From contig NZ_WVHO01000009.1 in NCBI RefSeq assembly GCF_009834805.1, positions 126,501 through 190,500 on the forward strand: a stretch of 64,000 nucleotides of DNA, in the 5' to 3' direction. The stretch is from Saccharibacter sp. 17.LH.SD. Lineage in GTDB: Bacteria > Pseudomonadota > Alphaproteobacteria > Acetobacterales > Acetobacteraceae. The translations under genes were made by a program, and so were the position numbers. A model generated the notes under the pieces. The model worked only from the letters and a program-made list of their open reading frames with translations. It made no database searches and was not told where the DNA came from. Of this stretch, positions 43,885 through 52,866 are shown piece by piece; position 1 is the first letter of the stretch; the number at the start of each line of letters is the position of its first letter.

Positions 43885-44397
43885 CTATTCTGAAGCGAGC
43901 GTAGAGAAGTCGGCTTGCGTTGCCTTAACGGGTGTAACGACTGTTATAGAAACAGGCGAAACGCCTCGTTTCATGATTCCCAACTGTATGGCAGCCATTC
44001 GCGAGAGATCAATAATGCGGTGACCTGTAAAAGGACCGCGATCCATAATGGTGACGAGAATACTTCGGTGAGTTTTGAGAGAGTGGACAATGACTTTCGT
44101 GCCGAAGGGTAGGGTAGGATGTGCAGCCGTAAGGGTGTTGTGATCAAAAGTACTTCCCTGGGCTGTGCGTTTAAATTGAAATTTTGTTCCGCCGTACCAG
44201 CTTGCGAGCCCTGTTTGCACAGAGTGATTGGGGTCTTTTTTAAAAACCCCCTCAGAAGAATGGGCTAAGGGTACAGCATGTGCTTGAGAAAATAGTAAGG
44301 GAATGGAGCATGCAACATAGAGACGGGCCGAATAACGTTTCAGTAGGCAAGTGAAGTATCTTTTGTGTTTACGATAGGGATGGCTATGATGGGCCAT
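43885..44397 (-). CDS. rlpA: RlpA-like septal peptidoglycan protein
   Basis: A 170-aa exported protein. After a basic N-terminus, a signal peptide (LYVACSIPLLFSQAHA) is followed by a double-psi beta-barrel domain (about residues 60-150) with the RlpA pattern GLASWYGGTKFQFKRTAQGSTFDHNTLTAAHPTLPFGTKVIV and VTIMDRGPFTGHRIIDLSRMAA. RlpA is a lytic transglycosylase acting on denuded glycan at the septum. It lacks a clear lipobox and has no SPOR domain, so it is a short form. ATG 44397 has GAGGAG upstream; the frame is open 12 codons further. Divergent from aroQ. Confidence 0.9.
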   Translation of the reverse strand: MAHHSHPYRKHKRYFTCLLKRYSARLYVACSIPLLFSQAHAVPLAHSSEGVFKKDPNHSVQTGLASWYGGTKFQFKRTAQGSTFDHNTLTAAHPTLPFGTKVIVHSLKTHRSILVTIMDRGPFTGHRIIDLSRMAAIQLGIMKRGVSPVSITVVTPVKATQADFSTLASE

Positions 44398-44475
44398 ATT
44401 GAGCTCCTCGTATGATTTTTGATGAATATACATTGTATGCTAGCACTATGATGATCTTTTCTAAAAGATAAGAAA

Positions 44476-44943
44476 ATGCTATCAGCCCGCCAGATGAAGC
44501 GACCTCTTATAGTAGTCCTGAATGGACCTAACCTAAATTTGCTGGGTTTACGGCAGCCTGATATCTACGGACATGCAACATTAGACGATGTGGAGCAGGT
44601 TTGTCTTCAGGCGGCTGAGCGCTTGGATGTAGCTATTGATTTCCGGCAGACAAATGGTGAGGGGGAGTTGGTATCATGGGTGCAGGAGTGTCGTAGTCGC
44701 GCGAATGGAATAGTGATTAATCCTGCAGCGTATGGACATACATCAATTGCTTTGCTTGATGCGCTTCATGCCGTTGAGTTGCCGGTGATTGAAGTGCATA
44801 TTTCGAATATTCATCGCCGGGAAGCGTTTCGTCACCATAGTTACGTCTCTCAAGTGGCTCGTGGAGTTATCTGTGGGCTAGGGGTACGGGGGTATGCACA
44901 TGCTCTCCAGGCGATGGCAGATATAATTGAGGATGAAGGATGA
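44476..44943 (+). CDS. aroQ: 3-Dehydroquinate dehydratase, type II
   Basis: Dehydrates 3-dehydroquinate to 3-dehydroshikimate in the shikimate pathway. The 155-aa protein has the type II features LNGPNLNLLGLRQPDIYG with the catalytic tyrosine and flexible-loop arginine, the INPAAYGHTSIALLDAL motif, EVHISNIHRREAFRHHS and the catalytic His in the last two segments. It overlaps accB by 4 bases (ATGA), giving the aroQ-accB-accC order widespread in alphaproteobacteria. The start at 44476 lacks a strong ribosome site; ATG 44494 (MKRPLIVV) is equally plausible. Confidence 0.96.
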   Translation: MLSARQMKRPLIVVLNGPNLNLLGLRQPDIYGHATLDDVEQVCLQAAERLDVAIDFRQTNGEGELVSWVQECRSRANGIVINPAAYGHTSIALLDALHAVELPVIEVHISNIHRREAFRHHSYVSQVARGVICGLGVRGYAHALQAMADIIEDEG

Positions 44944-45380
44944 GCCGTATGCTCGTGGATAAGGAGGCTATTCGGGCGTTGGCCGATATCCTGACGGAAA
45001 CAGGCCTGACCGAAATTGAAGTAGCAGAAGGGGATAGCCGTCTGCGTGTTGCACGCGAAGTGAGTGTGCAAGCAGCCCCAGCCGTAGCGCAAGCTCCTGC
45101 GCAGCAGCCTAAGGAATCTGCCGCTCCTGTAGATATGGCGTCTCATCCTGGTGTGGTGCCAAGCCCGATGGTTGGTGTTGCATTCTTGACGCCAGACCCC
45201 TCATCGCCGCCTTTTGTTCAGGAAGGTTCCCATGTGGCGGAAGGGCAAACCATTATGTTGATTGAGGCCATGAAAACCTTTAATCAGATTAAAGCCCCTC
45301 GTGCTGGTAAGTTAATCAGATATTGTGTGACGACTGGTGAACCAGTCGAATATGGTGCACCACTGGCGATTATTGAGTGA
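44940..45380 (+). CDS. accB: Biotin carboxyl carrier protein of acetyl-CoA carboxylase
   Basis: The 146-aa carrier swings biotin between biotin carboxylase and carboxyltransferase in malonyl-CoA synthesis. The N-terminal part is followed by an Ala/Pro linker ([14 protein letters not shown]) and the biotinyl domain with [10 protein letters not shown], the thumb region and [13 protein letters not shown], whose lysine carries biotin. It overlaps aroQ upstream by 4 bases and accC downstream by one (TGATG). Confidence 0.97.
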   Translation: MSRMLVDKEAIRALADILTETGLTEIEVAEGDSRLRVAREVSVQAAPAVAQAPAQQPKESAAPVDMASHPGVVPSPMVGVAFLTPDPSSPPFVQEGSHVAEGQTIMLIEAMKTFNQIKAPRAGKLIRYCVTTGEPVEYGAPLAIIE

Positions 45381-46729
45381 TGTTTTCCAAAATTCTTATC
45401 GCCAATCGTGGCGAAATTGCTTTGCGAATCCTTCGTGCATGTCGCGAAATGGGGATTCGCACGGTTGCTGTACATTCGACGGCAGATTCGGATGCGATGC
45501 ATGTAAGGCTGGCGGATGAAGCCGTTTGTATTGGCCCTGCAAGCTCTCGTGATTCGTATTTAAATATTGCGGCAATTTTATCAGCGGCGACCATTACAGG
45601 GGCTGAAGCTATTCATCCTGGCTATGGTTTTCTATCAGAAAATGCTGATTTTGCCGAGCTTGTCGAAGCGCACGGGATGGTCTTCATTGGACCAACCGCA
45701 GAGCATATCCGCATGATGGGCGATAAGATTACGGCAAAGACCACGATGGACGCCCTTGGTGTTCCATTGGTTGCTGGGTCTGATGGGGCGCTGGCCAACA
45801 TTGAGGAAGCTCGGGAAGTTGCGGCGCGCGTTGGGTATCCTATTCTGATTAAAGCTGCCGCTGGCGGCGGTGGTCGTGGGATGAAGGTTGCTCAGGACGA
45901 GAGCGAGCTTGCTGAAGCGTGGAGTGTTGCGCGGACAGAGGCACGGGCGGCTTTTGGAAATGATGAGGTTTATTTAGAGAAATACCTCAACCGTCCCCGG
46001 CATATTGAGCTGCAAATTATGGGTGATATGCACGGTAATGTCGTGCATTTTGGAGAACGTGACTGTTCGTTACAACGCCGTCATCAGAAGTTACTTGAAG
46101 AGGCTGGTTCTCCTGTCATCACAGAAGAGCAAAGAAACCAGATAGGGCATACGGTCGTCGAAGCACTGGCGAAGATGGGCTATCGTAATGCTGGGACGTT
46201 AGAGTTTTTGTATCAAGATGGACAATTTTGCTTCATTGAGATGAATACCCGTCTTCAGGTTGAGCATCCAGTCACAGAGATGGTGTGTAGTGTTGATTTG
46301 GTTCGCGAGCAAATTCGTGTTGCGGCAGGAGAGAAGCTCAGTTATCGCCAAAGCGATATTAAGGTGCAGGGGCATGCCATTGAGTGCCGCATCAATGCTG
46401 AAGATCCGCAGACATTCGCCCCGAATCCAGGGGAAGTAAAAATGTTTCATGCCCCGGGTGGGCTGGGTGTGCGCATGGACAGTGCGCTTTTTGCTGGATA
46501 TAAGATTCCCCCTTATTATGACAGCATGGTCGCGAAGCTGATTGTTCATGCTCCAACGAGGGATGAAGCGATTGCACGTATGAAGCGTGCTTTGCATGAA
46601 TGTGTCGTGGAAGGTGTGAAAACGGTTATTCCGTTGCATGAGAAAATTTTAGACGATCCTGAATTTAGGGCAGGTGAGTATACTATTCACTGGTTAGAAA
46701 ATTTTGTAGCCCGTCAAGGTGGCAAGTAA
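45380..46729 (+). CDS. accC: Biotin carboxylase subunit of acetyl-CoA carboxylase
   Basis: ATP-grasp enzyme of 449 aa carboxylating biotin on AccB with bicarbonate. Starts [25 protein letters not shown]; the ATP-binding glycine loop is [14 protein letters not shown]; the bicarbonate/biotin-carboxylation motifs [17 protein letters not shown] and [16 protein letters not shown] are present. ATG 45380 overlaps the accB stop. A terminator follows. The carboxyltransferase genes accA and accD are not in this window. Confidence 0.98.
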   Translation: MFSKILIANRGEIALRILRACREMGIRTVAVHSTADSDAMHVRLADEAVCIGPASSRDSYLNIAAILSAATITGAEAIHPGYGFLSENADFAELVEAHGMVFIGPTAEHIRMMGDKITAKTTMDALGVPLVAGSDGALANIEEAREVAARVGYPILIKAAAGGGGRGMKVAQDESELAEAWSVARTEARAAFGNDEVYLEKYLNRPRHIELQIMGDMHGNVVHFGERDCSLQRRHQKLLEEAGSPVITEEQRNQIGHTVVEALAKMGYRNAGTLEFLYQDGQFCFIEMNTRLQVEHPVTEMVCSVDLVREQIRVAAGEKLSYRQSDIKVQGHAIECRINAEDPQTFAPNPGEVKMFHAPGGLGVRMDSALFAGYKIPPYYDSMVAKLIVHAPTRDEAIARMKRALHECVVEGVKTVIPLHEKILDDPEFRAGEYTIHWLENFVARQGGK

Positions 46730-46735
46730 GGGTCG

Positions 46736-46772
46736 AAAAAAAACCGCTCTTTCAAGGGCGGTTTTTTATGGG
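46736..46772. terminator. Terminator after accC
   Basis: AAAACCGCTCTT pairs with AAGGGCGGTTTT, preceded by A's and followed by T's, between the convergent accC and ccmB; it can serve both directions. Confidence 0.9.
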
Positions 46773-46811
46773 GCCGATATTATCTTTGCTTTGGGAGCCT
46801 GCAATAGTCGG

Positions 46812-47480
46812 TTAGCGGCAAGCTTCACGAAGTCCAGCGCCTGCAGCCAGTGGGCAAAAAGGTAAAGCGAGGCAAAGACAGGCCCCTAAGAGGGATAAGT
46901 TAGTCGTTATAGACGCGCCTATTTGCATCGCATAGGAGCTTAGAGCGCCAAAAATAAGAACGGGCGTGTTAAGGGGGAGGACAAGTAGCGGCAGGATGAG
47001 GGTGTTACGGCGTGCGCCCAATATGCTGGCAGCGATTGTTCCTCCAATGAGCGAAAAGGTGAGGCTGCCGAGAGTAAGGCTTCCTAAAAGGATGAGTAAT
47101 TCCTTTGTCTGCATACTAAACATGATTCCTAGAGGAACGCTTGTTAGTAGAATAGGCAGACTACTTGTCAGCCAGTGAGATACGATTTTAGCGAGCGCGA
47201 TTCCTGCAGGAGGAAGGCCGCTTAACATAAGAAGATCCAAAGAGCCGTCGTCATAATCGGCAGCAAAAAGTCTTTCCAGAGGCAGTAGGCTCGCAAGTAA
47301 AGCACAAACCCAAATAATGCCTGGCCCCATCATATGCAAAAGAGAGGGAGAAGGGCCAAGGGCTAGAGGGAAGAGCGAAGAACATAAGATGAAAAAAAAC
47401 AGCCCTCCCAGAGTATCAGACCCAAAGTAGAAAGCGAGGCGAAGTTCTCGTCGAATAAGCGTAATGAAAAGAGCTACCAT
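46812..47480 (-). CDS. ccmB: Haem exporter permease CcmB
   Basis: A 222-aa integral membrane protein with about six helices, beginning LFITLIRRELRLAFYFGSDTLGGLFFFILCSSLFPLALGPSP, the usual CcmB N-terminus, with LLPLERLFAADYDDGSLDLLMLSGLPP as the characteristic cytoplasmic segment. With CcmA it forms the ABC unit that drives haem handling on CcmE for system I cytochrome c maturation. It overlaps ccmA by 7 bases. No other ccm genes are in view; ccmC and the rest must lie elsewhere. Confidence 0.95.
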   Translation of the reverse strand: MVALFITLIRRELRLAFYFGSDTLGGLFFFILCSSLFPLALGPSPSLLHMMGPGIIWVCALLASLLPLERLFAADYDDGSLDLLMLSGLPPAGIALAKIVSHWLTSSLPILLTSVPLGIMFSMQTKELLILLGSLTLGSLTFSLIGGTIAASILGARRNTLILPLLVLPLNTPVLIFGALSSYAMQIGASITTNLSLLGACLCLALPFCPLAAGAGLREACR

Positions 47481-48085
47481 AATGTTTCTTCATGAGAGGT
47501 GTTAATGGTGAGGGGGAGGTGAATGTTATTGGGGACATGGAGTGGCGTGTGACTTGTTAGCGCAACCATGCCGCCTTGCTGCCGGTGGTTGGCAATAAGT
47601 TGTTCTAGTTGGGTGATGCTCGCAGCATCCAGACTTGTAGCCGGTTCATCTAAGAGCCATAGCGGTGCTTGAGAGAGGTAGACACGGGCGAGTGCTGTGC
47701 GTCGTTTCTGACCAGATGAAAGACGATTTACAGGCATATGTACGAGTTTAGAAAGATTTAAGTAGTCTAAAATATAAGTAAGATCTGTAGGACAGGCTTT
47801 TCTTGTAAGAGTGAGGTTATCCTGTACAGTGAGTTGTGGCTTGAGGGCATTTTGTGGACCAAGCCATGCAATAGCTCCAGAATGATACATAGACCCGGAA
47901 GTTATTGGGCAAAAACCTGCGATTGTTCGAAGTAATGATGTTTTCCCTGCACCGTTAACTCCGGTGATATAGAGGGCATCGCCTGGGAAGAGTTGTAGAG
48001 AGATATCATTAAGAACTAACTTTTCCCCTCTAATGACATCAATATTGTTGAGAATAAGAGCAGGGTTAGCAGTCATAAGGGCCAT
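47474..48085 (-). CDS. ccmA: Haem exporter ATP-binding protein CcmA
   Basis: ATPase of the cytochrome c maturation ABC complex, 203 aa. Walker A GVNGAGKTSLLRTIAG, signature LSSGQKRRTALARVYLS (an SSGQ form typical of CcmA), Walker B LWLLDEPATSLD and H-loop LTSHT are all present. It lies directly upstream of ccmB with a 7-base overlap. ATG 48085 has no clear ribosome site; ATG 48076 is an alternative. Divergent from the amino acid ABC transporter. Confidence 0.95.
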   Translation of the reverse strand: MALMTANPALILNNIDVIRGEKLVLNDISLQLFPGDALYITGVNGAGKTSLLRTIAGFCPITSGSMYHSGAIAWLGPQNALKPQLTVQDNLTLTRKACPTDLTYILDYLNLSKLVHMPVNRLSSGQKRRTALARVYLSQAPLWLLDEPATSLDAASITQLEQLIANHRQQGGMVALTSHTPLHVPNNIHLPLTINTSHEETLW

Positions 48086-48121
48086 GTATAAGCGCTGAGT
48101 AAGCGGTTAAAGCAAGAGAGA

Positions 48122-48159
48122 ACCGAAATGGAGAATTTGCTTACGCAAAAGATTTCGGT
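48122..48159. promoter_or_regulatory. Two-tier stem-loop in the ccmA / amino acid ABC intergenic region
   Basis: ACCGAAAT (48122-48129) pairs with ATTTCGGT (48152-48159), and inside it TTTGC (48136-48140) pairs with GCAAA (48145-48149) around TTAC. It lies about 60-115 bases from both starts. It could be a leader structure for the amino acid transporter or a protein-binding site. Confidence 0.45.
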
Positions 48160-48236
48160 ATGAGGAACGCGTCAAGCGTGCAAGATGGGCACATATTACT
48201 ATCCGACAGCAAGAAGGATGTTCCGAACTGACTGAT

Positions 48237-48983
48237 TTGGTGCTGCAGGCGACGGATATCGCTAAGTCCTTTGGTGACCATGAGGTCTTACGTGGGATTT
48301 CACTGGATGTTGAGCGCGGTGAATTGATTTCTCTCATTGGCCCTTCAGGCTGTGGGAAATCGACTTTTTTGCGGTGCCTAAATTTTTTAGAGCATCCTGA
48401 TGCGGGGCGTGTGTGCATTGAAGGTGTTACATTGGAAAGTAATAAGCATTGGCACCGCAAAGATGAGGCTCAGGCGCACCGTTTACGCGCCCATGTTGGA
48501 ATGGTGTTTCAATCCTTCAATTTGTTTCCTCACCGTAATGTTTTGGACAATGTGATGATGGCTCCCCTTCAGGTAAAGAAGATGGAGTACGAGAAAGCAC
48601 GTGCTATAGCGAGCGAATTGCTCGAAAAAGTGGGTTTGGCTACCGTTAAAAATCGTTATCCTGATCGCCTCTCTGGTGGGCAAAAGCAGCGTGCTGCGAT
48701 TGCCCGGGCGTTGGCGATGAAGCCTTCTGTTATGCTGTATGATGAGCCAACATCGGCTCTTGATCCGGAATTATCCGAAGAAGTTCTTTCTGTCATGCGC
48801 GCATTAGACGAAGAAGGAATGACACAAATTGTCGTGACGCATGATATGCGTTTTGCTCGGGCGGCTTCCGATAGGGTCCTTTATCTAGAAGAAGGGCAGA
48901 TCGTGGAAAGTGGCGATCCCGACGTCATGTTTGTTCATCCGCGTGAAGCACGAACACGCCGTTTTCTACGGACATTACTGTGA
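48237..48983 (+). CDS. Polar amino acid ABC transporter ATP-binding protein (GlnQ/HisP type)
   Basis: A 248-aa ATPase with Walker A GPSGCGKSTFLRCLNFLE, Q-loop MVFQSFNLFPHRNVLDNV, signature LSGGQKQRAAIARALAMKP, Walker B VMLYDEPTSALDPELSEEV and H-loop VVTHDM. It powers the permease fusion downstream, which overlaps its stop codon. The start is problematic: the first in-frame start is TTG 48237 (or GTG 48240), with no ribosome site, while ATG 48218 just upstream is one base out of frame and would read MSELTDLVLQ if a single T were absent. This may be a natural frameshift, a sequencing error or a real rare start. Confidence 0.92.
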   Translation: MVLQATDIAKSFGDHEVLRGISLDVERGELISLIGPSGCGKSTFLRCLNFLEHPDAGRVCIEGVTLESNKHWHRKDEAQAHRLRAHVGMVFQSFNLFPHRNVLDNVMMAPLQVKKMEYEKARAIASELLEKVGLATVKNRYPDRLSGGQKQRAAIARALAMKPSVMLYDEPTSALDPELSEEVLSVMRALDEEGMTQIVVTHDMRFARAASDRVLYLEEGQIVESGDPDVMFVHPREARTRRFLRTLL

Positions 48984-50551
48984 TGCAGAAATATACGCTT
49001 TGGGGTTCAGTCAAAAAGAGAGTGTGTCTTTTTGTTCTGTTAGTGGGATGCCTGTGCGTATTAGTACCCAATGCCATGGCGGAATCCTATTCTGTTCCAG
49101 GGGCACAAAATGAGCAGGATCTTCCCTGGGCTTCCGACGGGGAAGCAAATGTTCCGTATGTTTTTCATGACCCTGCACATGAAGGTCGCATCACAGGCTT
49201 CGAATATGACTTGATGGGGGCCATTAGTGCCTTGTTGCACCGGCATGGACGTTTTGTTCAGAATGGTTGGGATGGGCTTATTCCGGGCCTATCGCGTGGT
49301 CTTTACGCGATGGTCATTGATGGGATTGAGATAACACCAGAACATGCGGAAGCTGTATTATTTAGTCGTCCTTACTATGTGACGTCTAATCGAATATTGG
49401 TCATGAAGGGGCATGAGACGTTGAATACGTTGGCGGCTCTTCATCATCATTCTGTGGGAACGATTAAAAATACAGCCGCTGAACATTTATTATTGCAACA
49501 TGGCATTGAAGGGATTCGCTCGTACGAAGAGGAGACAGATCTTTTCACAGATCTACGTAATGGGCGTGTCGACGCGGTTCTTATTGATGAACCCATTGCT
49601 CAATATTATCGCTCTGACGATATGGAGTTAGTGGGAGACCCCATTGGCCGTATCACTTATGGTATTGCTTTTCCCAAGGATAATCCGGCGTTACGCGATG
49701 CTGTGAACACAGCCCTCGAGAACATCATACATGATGGCACGTTGCATCGTATTTTGGCGCGCTGGAATCTGTGGACGCCGCAAATGGCGGTTTATACTGG
49801 AGATTATGTAACTCTCAAGAGTAAACCGACGGCATGGGATGAGTATCGCAGCACAATGGCGCGTATGTCAGGCAGTGGTGCGTCCGCCTTATGGCATCGG
49901 TATCTCGCTTTTGTTCCTTTGATTGCAGAAGGGGCTGTGATGACATTGGCAGTTTCAGCCCTGGCTATGGTGTTGGCGGTAGCGATAGGGCTGATTCTTG
50001 CCTTGGGACGTCACTATGGAAGCGCCCCATTGCGTTGGATTTTTGGCGCTTATGTTGAGATTGTAAGAGGAACCCCTCTTCTTATTCAGGTATTGTTTAT
50101 TTTTTATGGATTACCTGTTTTTGGGATTCGTCTTTCGCCCTTTATCGCAGGGGTGATGGCGTTAGGCCTTAATTATGCGGCCTATGAGGCGGAGAATTAC
50201 CGAGCGGGTTTATTGTCGGTGCCGCGTGGGCAGATGGAAGCGGCCATTGCGTTGAATATGACGCATTTTCAGGCACTGCGTTTGGTTATTGTCCCACAAG
50301 CATTTCGGACGGTTGTTCCCGTCATGACAAATGACTTTATCGCGTTGATAAAAGATAGTTCCTTGGTGTCTGTCATTACGTTGACCGAACTGAGCCAGAC
50401 ATATATCCGGCTGTCATCAACCTATTATGATTATGTTGGAACGGGTTTGATGGTGGGATCAGCTTATCTTTTGATTGGGCTGCCTTTTGTAAGGTTAGCG
50501 CGTATGGCAGAGAAACGTCTCGGACGCGCCATAGGGCAAGGCCATCACTGA
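48983..50551 (+). CDS. Amino acid ABC transporter: substrate-binding protein fused to permease
   Basis: A 522-aa fusion. A signal-anchor segment (LFVLLVGCLCVLVPNAMA) leads into a periplasmic SBP_bac_3 domain (about residues 50-265; GFEYDLMGAISALLHRHG, DGLIPGLSRGLYAMVIDGIEIT, VGTIKNTAAEHLLL). A linker follows, then a HisM/GlnP-type membrane domain (about 305-515) with GTPLLIQVLFIFYGLP and the EAA loop LSVPRGQMEAAIALNMTHFQALRLVIVPQA. ATG 48983 overlaps the ATPase stop (TGATG). The last 7 bases overlap the end of the convergent gene. Such fusions tether the binding domain to the transporter. Specificity is likely polar amino acids, not further resolved. Confidence 0.93.
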   Translation: MQKYTLWGSVKKRVCLFVLLVGCLCVLVPNAMAESYSVPGAQNEQDLPWASDGEANVPYVFHDPAHEGRITGFEYDLMGAISALLHRHGRFVQNGWDGLIPGLSRGLYAMVIDGIEITPEHAEAVLFSRPYYVTSNRILVMKGHETLNTLAALHHHSVGTIKNTAAEHLLLQHGIEGIRSYEEETDLFTDLRNGRVDAVLIDEPIAQYYRSDDMELVGDPIGRITYGIAFPKDNPALRDAVNTALENIIHDGTLHRILARWNLWTPQMAVYTGDYVTLKSKPTAWDEYRSTMARMSGSGASALWHRYLAFVPLIAEGAVMTLAVSALAMVLAVAIGLILALGRHYGSAPLRWIFGAYVEIVRGTPLLIQVLFIFYGLPVFGIRLSPFIAGVMALGLNYAAYEAENYRAGLLSVPRGQMEAAIALNMTHFQALRLVIVPQAFRTVVPVMTNDFIALIKDSSLVSVITLTELSQTYIRLSSTYYDYVGTGLMVGSAYLLIGLPFVRLARMAEKRLGRAIGQGHH

Positions 50552-51453
50552 GGGGCCGCAGGATCTTTGAGCGCGGCTGAAGATAATGATCCTGAAGGAA
50601 GGGTATTGTCGTAAGTTTGCTGCAAGGCTTTTTGCCATAATGGAAGCCATTGACGGCTCGCTGAGATAAAGTTTTGGGCTGCGGGATGGCGAGAAAGTGT
50701 TTCTTTGCTCCAGCTGCCCAGTGGTGCAAGAAGTTGATGTGTATCGGGATCAAGAGGAGCGATGAATGTCTCTTCTTCGACAGCAGTCCATTGGTTCGGA
50801 GCTATGAGGTTAGCATGTATCCAGTCCGCATTGATCATAAAGGGCGGAAGGGGAAAACCTGACGTTTGAGTGTGTTTTAATGCAGCTTCAGCGAAGGATA
50901 TTGCGGGCATATTGCTTTGTGGCAGAATTACATTTCCGAGAAATATGCAATCAACATTACTGGGGGTTATTTGTAGTTTGGTGAGATAGTTGCGGTCATC
51001 ATGGCATGGTGTAAGCATCTCATCGGGTGATATTTGTGGCAAGGGCTGCTGTACTGCTTGTGCTATGATAAAGCCTGTTACAGCACCGTGATCAGTGCGC
51101 ATTAAGGCGATGAGAGAGTAAGGAATATCCGACATTGCTTGAGCCTTCAGCACGGGATGCCATTCTCCCTTAGGAAGAGGGAGTGTGTGGCCCGCTAGAG
51201 AAATGTGATTTTGTATGGTGGCGTTGAGATCAGGTAATTCTACATGTGTGAAAGGGGTCGGCGCGCCGTCTGATGGTGATGTGTTGGGTGGTGGAGTGTC
51301 AGAAAATTTTTGAGGGCTCCCGGGTAACCAGGGAGCATAATGTTTGATGGATGGCGTCGGGAAAAAACAGGCCATGCCAATTCCGCCAATGCCGATGACA
51401 AGGCACGTGCGCCATAGAGGGGCACGTTTCCAAAGCTTTCCAAACGCGCTCAC
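50545..51453 (-). CDS. Membrane-anchored protein of unknown function, partner of the AAA+ gene
   Basis: A 302-aa protein with a short cytoplasmic start and one membrane helix or uncleaved signal (TCLVIGIGGIGMACFF, about residues 17-33). A Pro/Ser-rich linker follows, then a periplasmic domain of about 220 residues that I do not recognise; it has two cysteines (in MLTPCHDD and SNVDCIFL) and ends in a low-complexity Ser/Ala/Pro tail. GTG 51453 has AAGGAG with 6 bases of spacing, a strong site. It starts 9 bases after the stop of the membrane AAA+ gene, so the two form an operon and probably act together. The 3' end overlaps the transporter gene by 7 bases. Confidence 0.7.
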   Translation of the reverse strand: MSAFGKLWKRAPLWRTCLVIGIGGIGMACFFPTPSIKHYAPWLPGSPQKFSDTPPPNTSPSDGAPTPFTHVELPDLNATIQNHISLAGHTLPLPKGEWHPVLKAQAMSDIPYSLIALMRTDHGAVTGFIIAQAVQQPLPQISPDEMLTPCHDDRNYLTKLQITPSNVDCIFLGNVILPQSNMPAISFAEAALKHTQTSGFPLPPFMINADWIHANLIAPNQWTAVEEETFIAPLDPDTHQLLAPLGSWSKETLSRHPAAQNFISASRQWLPLWQKALQQTYDNTLPSGSLSSAALKDPAAPQ

Positions 51454-51462
51454 GGAAACTCC

Positions 51463-52749
51463 TTACAGGCTGGATTTGCTGAGGCGGGTTGTATAGGTGT
51501 CACCGCTTGCCTCTGCGGCAACGTAATCGTCATGCACCACAAGCTTGATCTGTTGCTTGTTTTGTTGTCGTGCAAGAATCAAGCTATCGCTAATCATATC
51601 TTCAATGGATCGCAATAAATCGCGCGCACTGGCCATATTCCCAAGTTTTTGCTGCTTTTGCATAAGCCGGAATAAAAGAGAGGGATCAATGCCTCCAGGC
51701 TCTACATGAAGGCCGTACCCCTCAATCATGTTCTCGATTTCCAATGCGGCAACGCGTGCCAGATCAAGCCCACGTAAGGTTCGGAATACGAAAATGCGGT
51801 CTAGGCGATTGAGTAATTCAGGCGCGAAGCCAGCGCGTAGTAATGCATCAACGGATTCTGACCGCATACGTTCGGGTTCATCAGAAAAGCGATCGGCAAT
51901 GTCACTTAGCGCCTCTGTGGCGATATTCGACGTGAGCATGAAAATGGCACGCGTGGTGGAGACTTGCTCATTTGTTGACGCTTCTGTGATATGGCCATCA
52001 TTCCAGGCTGTAAGAAATTTTTTGAAAACATCTGGATGTGCTTTTTCAATTTCATCAAGAAGCACAACAGAATCCGGTTGTTCTTTCAGGCCTCCTGTGA
52101 GGCGCCCAAAGGTATCAGACCCGACATAACCTTTGGGAGAACCAAAAAGTTGTGTTGCCGCATGAGGACTCGACATTTGTGTCATATCGAAATGGAGAAG
52201 AGGTCTTTCCATCTGGCGTGCAATTTGTTTGGCAAGATATGTTTTCCCTGTGCCAGGAGGGCCAGCTAGGAGAAAAATACCTACAGGTTTTCCACGAACC
52301 TGAAGGGCAAGTCGTCGACGTAATTGTTGGGCGATATCTTCGCACACTCTATCTTGCCCGATCACGCGTGCGCGTAATGATGCGGCGAGCTCTTCGGCAT
52401 CAAGAGTTGTTTCACGCTGTTCCCGAGCAATGAGCTCTTCTAACGCACCACGATTCGTCAAACGACTAAGAACATCCATAATGATCCCTTTCCTGTGGCG
52501 GAGGCCACGTTGTGCCAAACGCTCAGCAGAAATTTCGTATAAGAGGCCGATGATGACAAAGAAGAGACTGATCAGCCCAATAGGGAGGTAAGCTGGGCGG
52601 CACCAGTCTACGACGGAATGTAAGCCTTCTATGAGACCATGCCAGGAGATGCCAAGCGTGATGCATAATTGTACGACGGCGAGGAGTACAAAAAACGCCA
52701 TCATCAGCGGCATAATGCGATTTAGCCAAGGGATGAGGGTCTTTAGCAT
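51463..52749 (-). CDS. Membrane-anchored Clp/Hsp100-type AAA+ ATPase
   Basis: A 428-aa protein with two N-terminal membrane helices (about residues 10-30 and 55-75), then a single AAA+ module of the ClpA/ClpB second-domain type: RVIGQDRVCEDIAQQL, Walker A AGPPGTGKTYLAKQIA, the pore loop GSPKGYVGSD, Walker B VVLLDEIEKAHP, sensor 1 FMLTSNIA, and the arginine-finger/sensor 2 region GFAPELLNRLDRIFVF. There is no ClpP-docking IGF/IGL loop that I can see, and no N domain. It may unfold or remodel membrane or exported proteins. Start ATG 52749 is chosen over TTG 52788; neither has a good ribosome site. The next gene lies 9 bases downstream. Confidence 0.85.
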   Translation of the reverse strand: MLKTLIPWLNRIMPLMMAFFVLLAVVQLCITLGISWHGLIEGLHSVVDWCRPAYLPIGLISLFFVIIGLLYEISAERLAQRGLRHRKGIIMDVLSRLTNRGALEELIAREQRETTLDAEELAASLRARVIGQDRVCEDIAQQLRRRLALQVRGKPVGIFLLAGPPGTGKTYLAKQIARQMERPLLHFDMTQMSSPHAATQLFGSPKGYVGSDTFGRLTGGLKEQPDSVVLLDEIEKAHPDVFKKFLTAWNDGHITEASTNEQVSTTRAIFMLTSNIATEALSDIADRFSDEPERMRSESVDALLRAGFAPELLNRLDRIFVFRTLRGLDLARVAALEIENMIEGYGLHVEPGGIDPSLLFRLMQKQQKLGNMASARDLLRSIEDMISDSLILARQQNKQQIKLVVHDDYVAAEASGDTYTTRLSKSSL

Positions 52750-52866
52750 GAAGGGCAACGGTCCGTCATTAAGAGCATAGCGGTACAAGGCGGCATTATT
52801 GTACGATGATGGATAACGTTATCGTGGGATAAAGAGATGATAAAGGGGGTAACACAATATTCCCCA

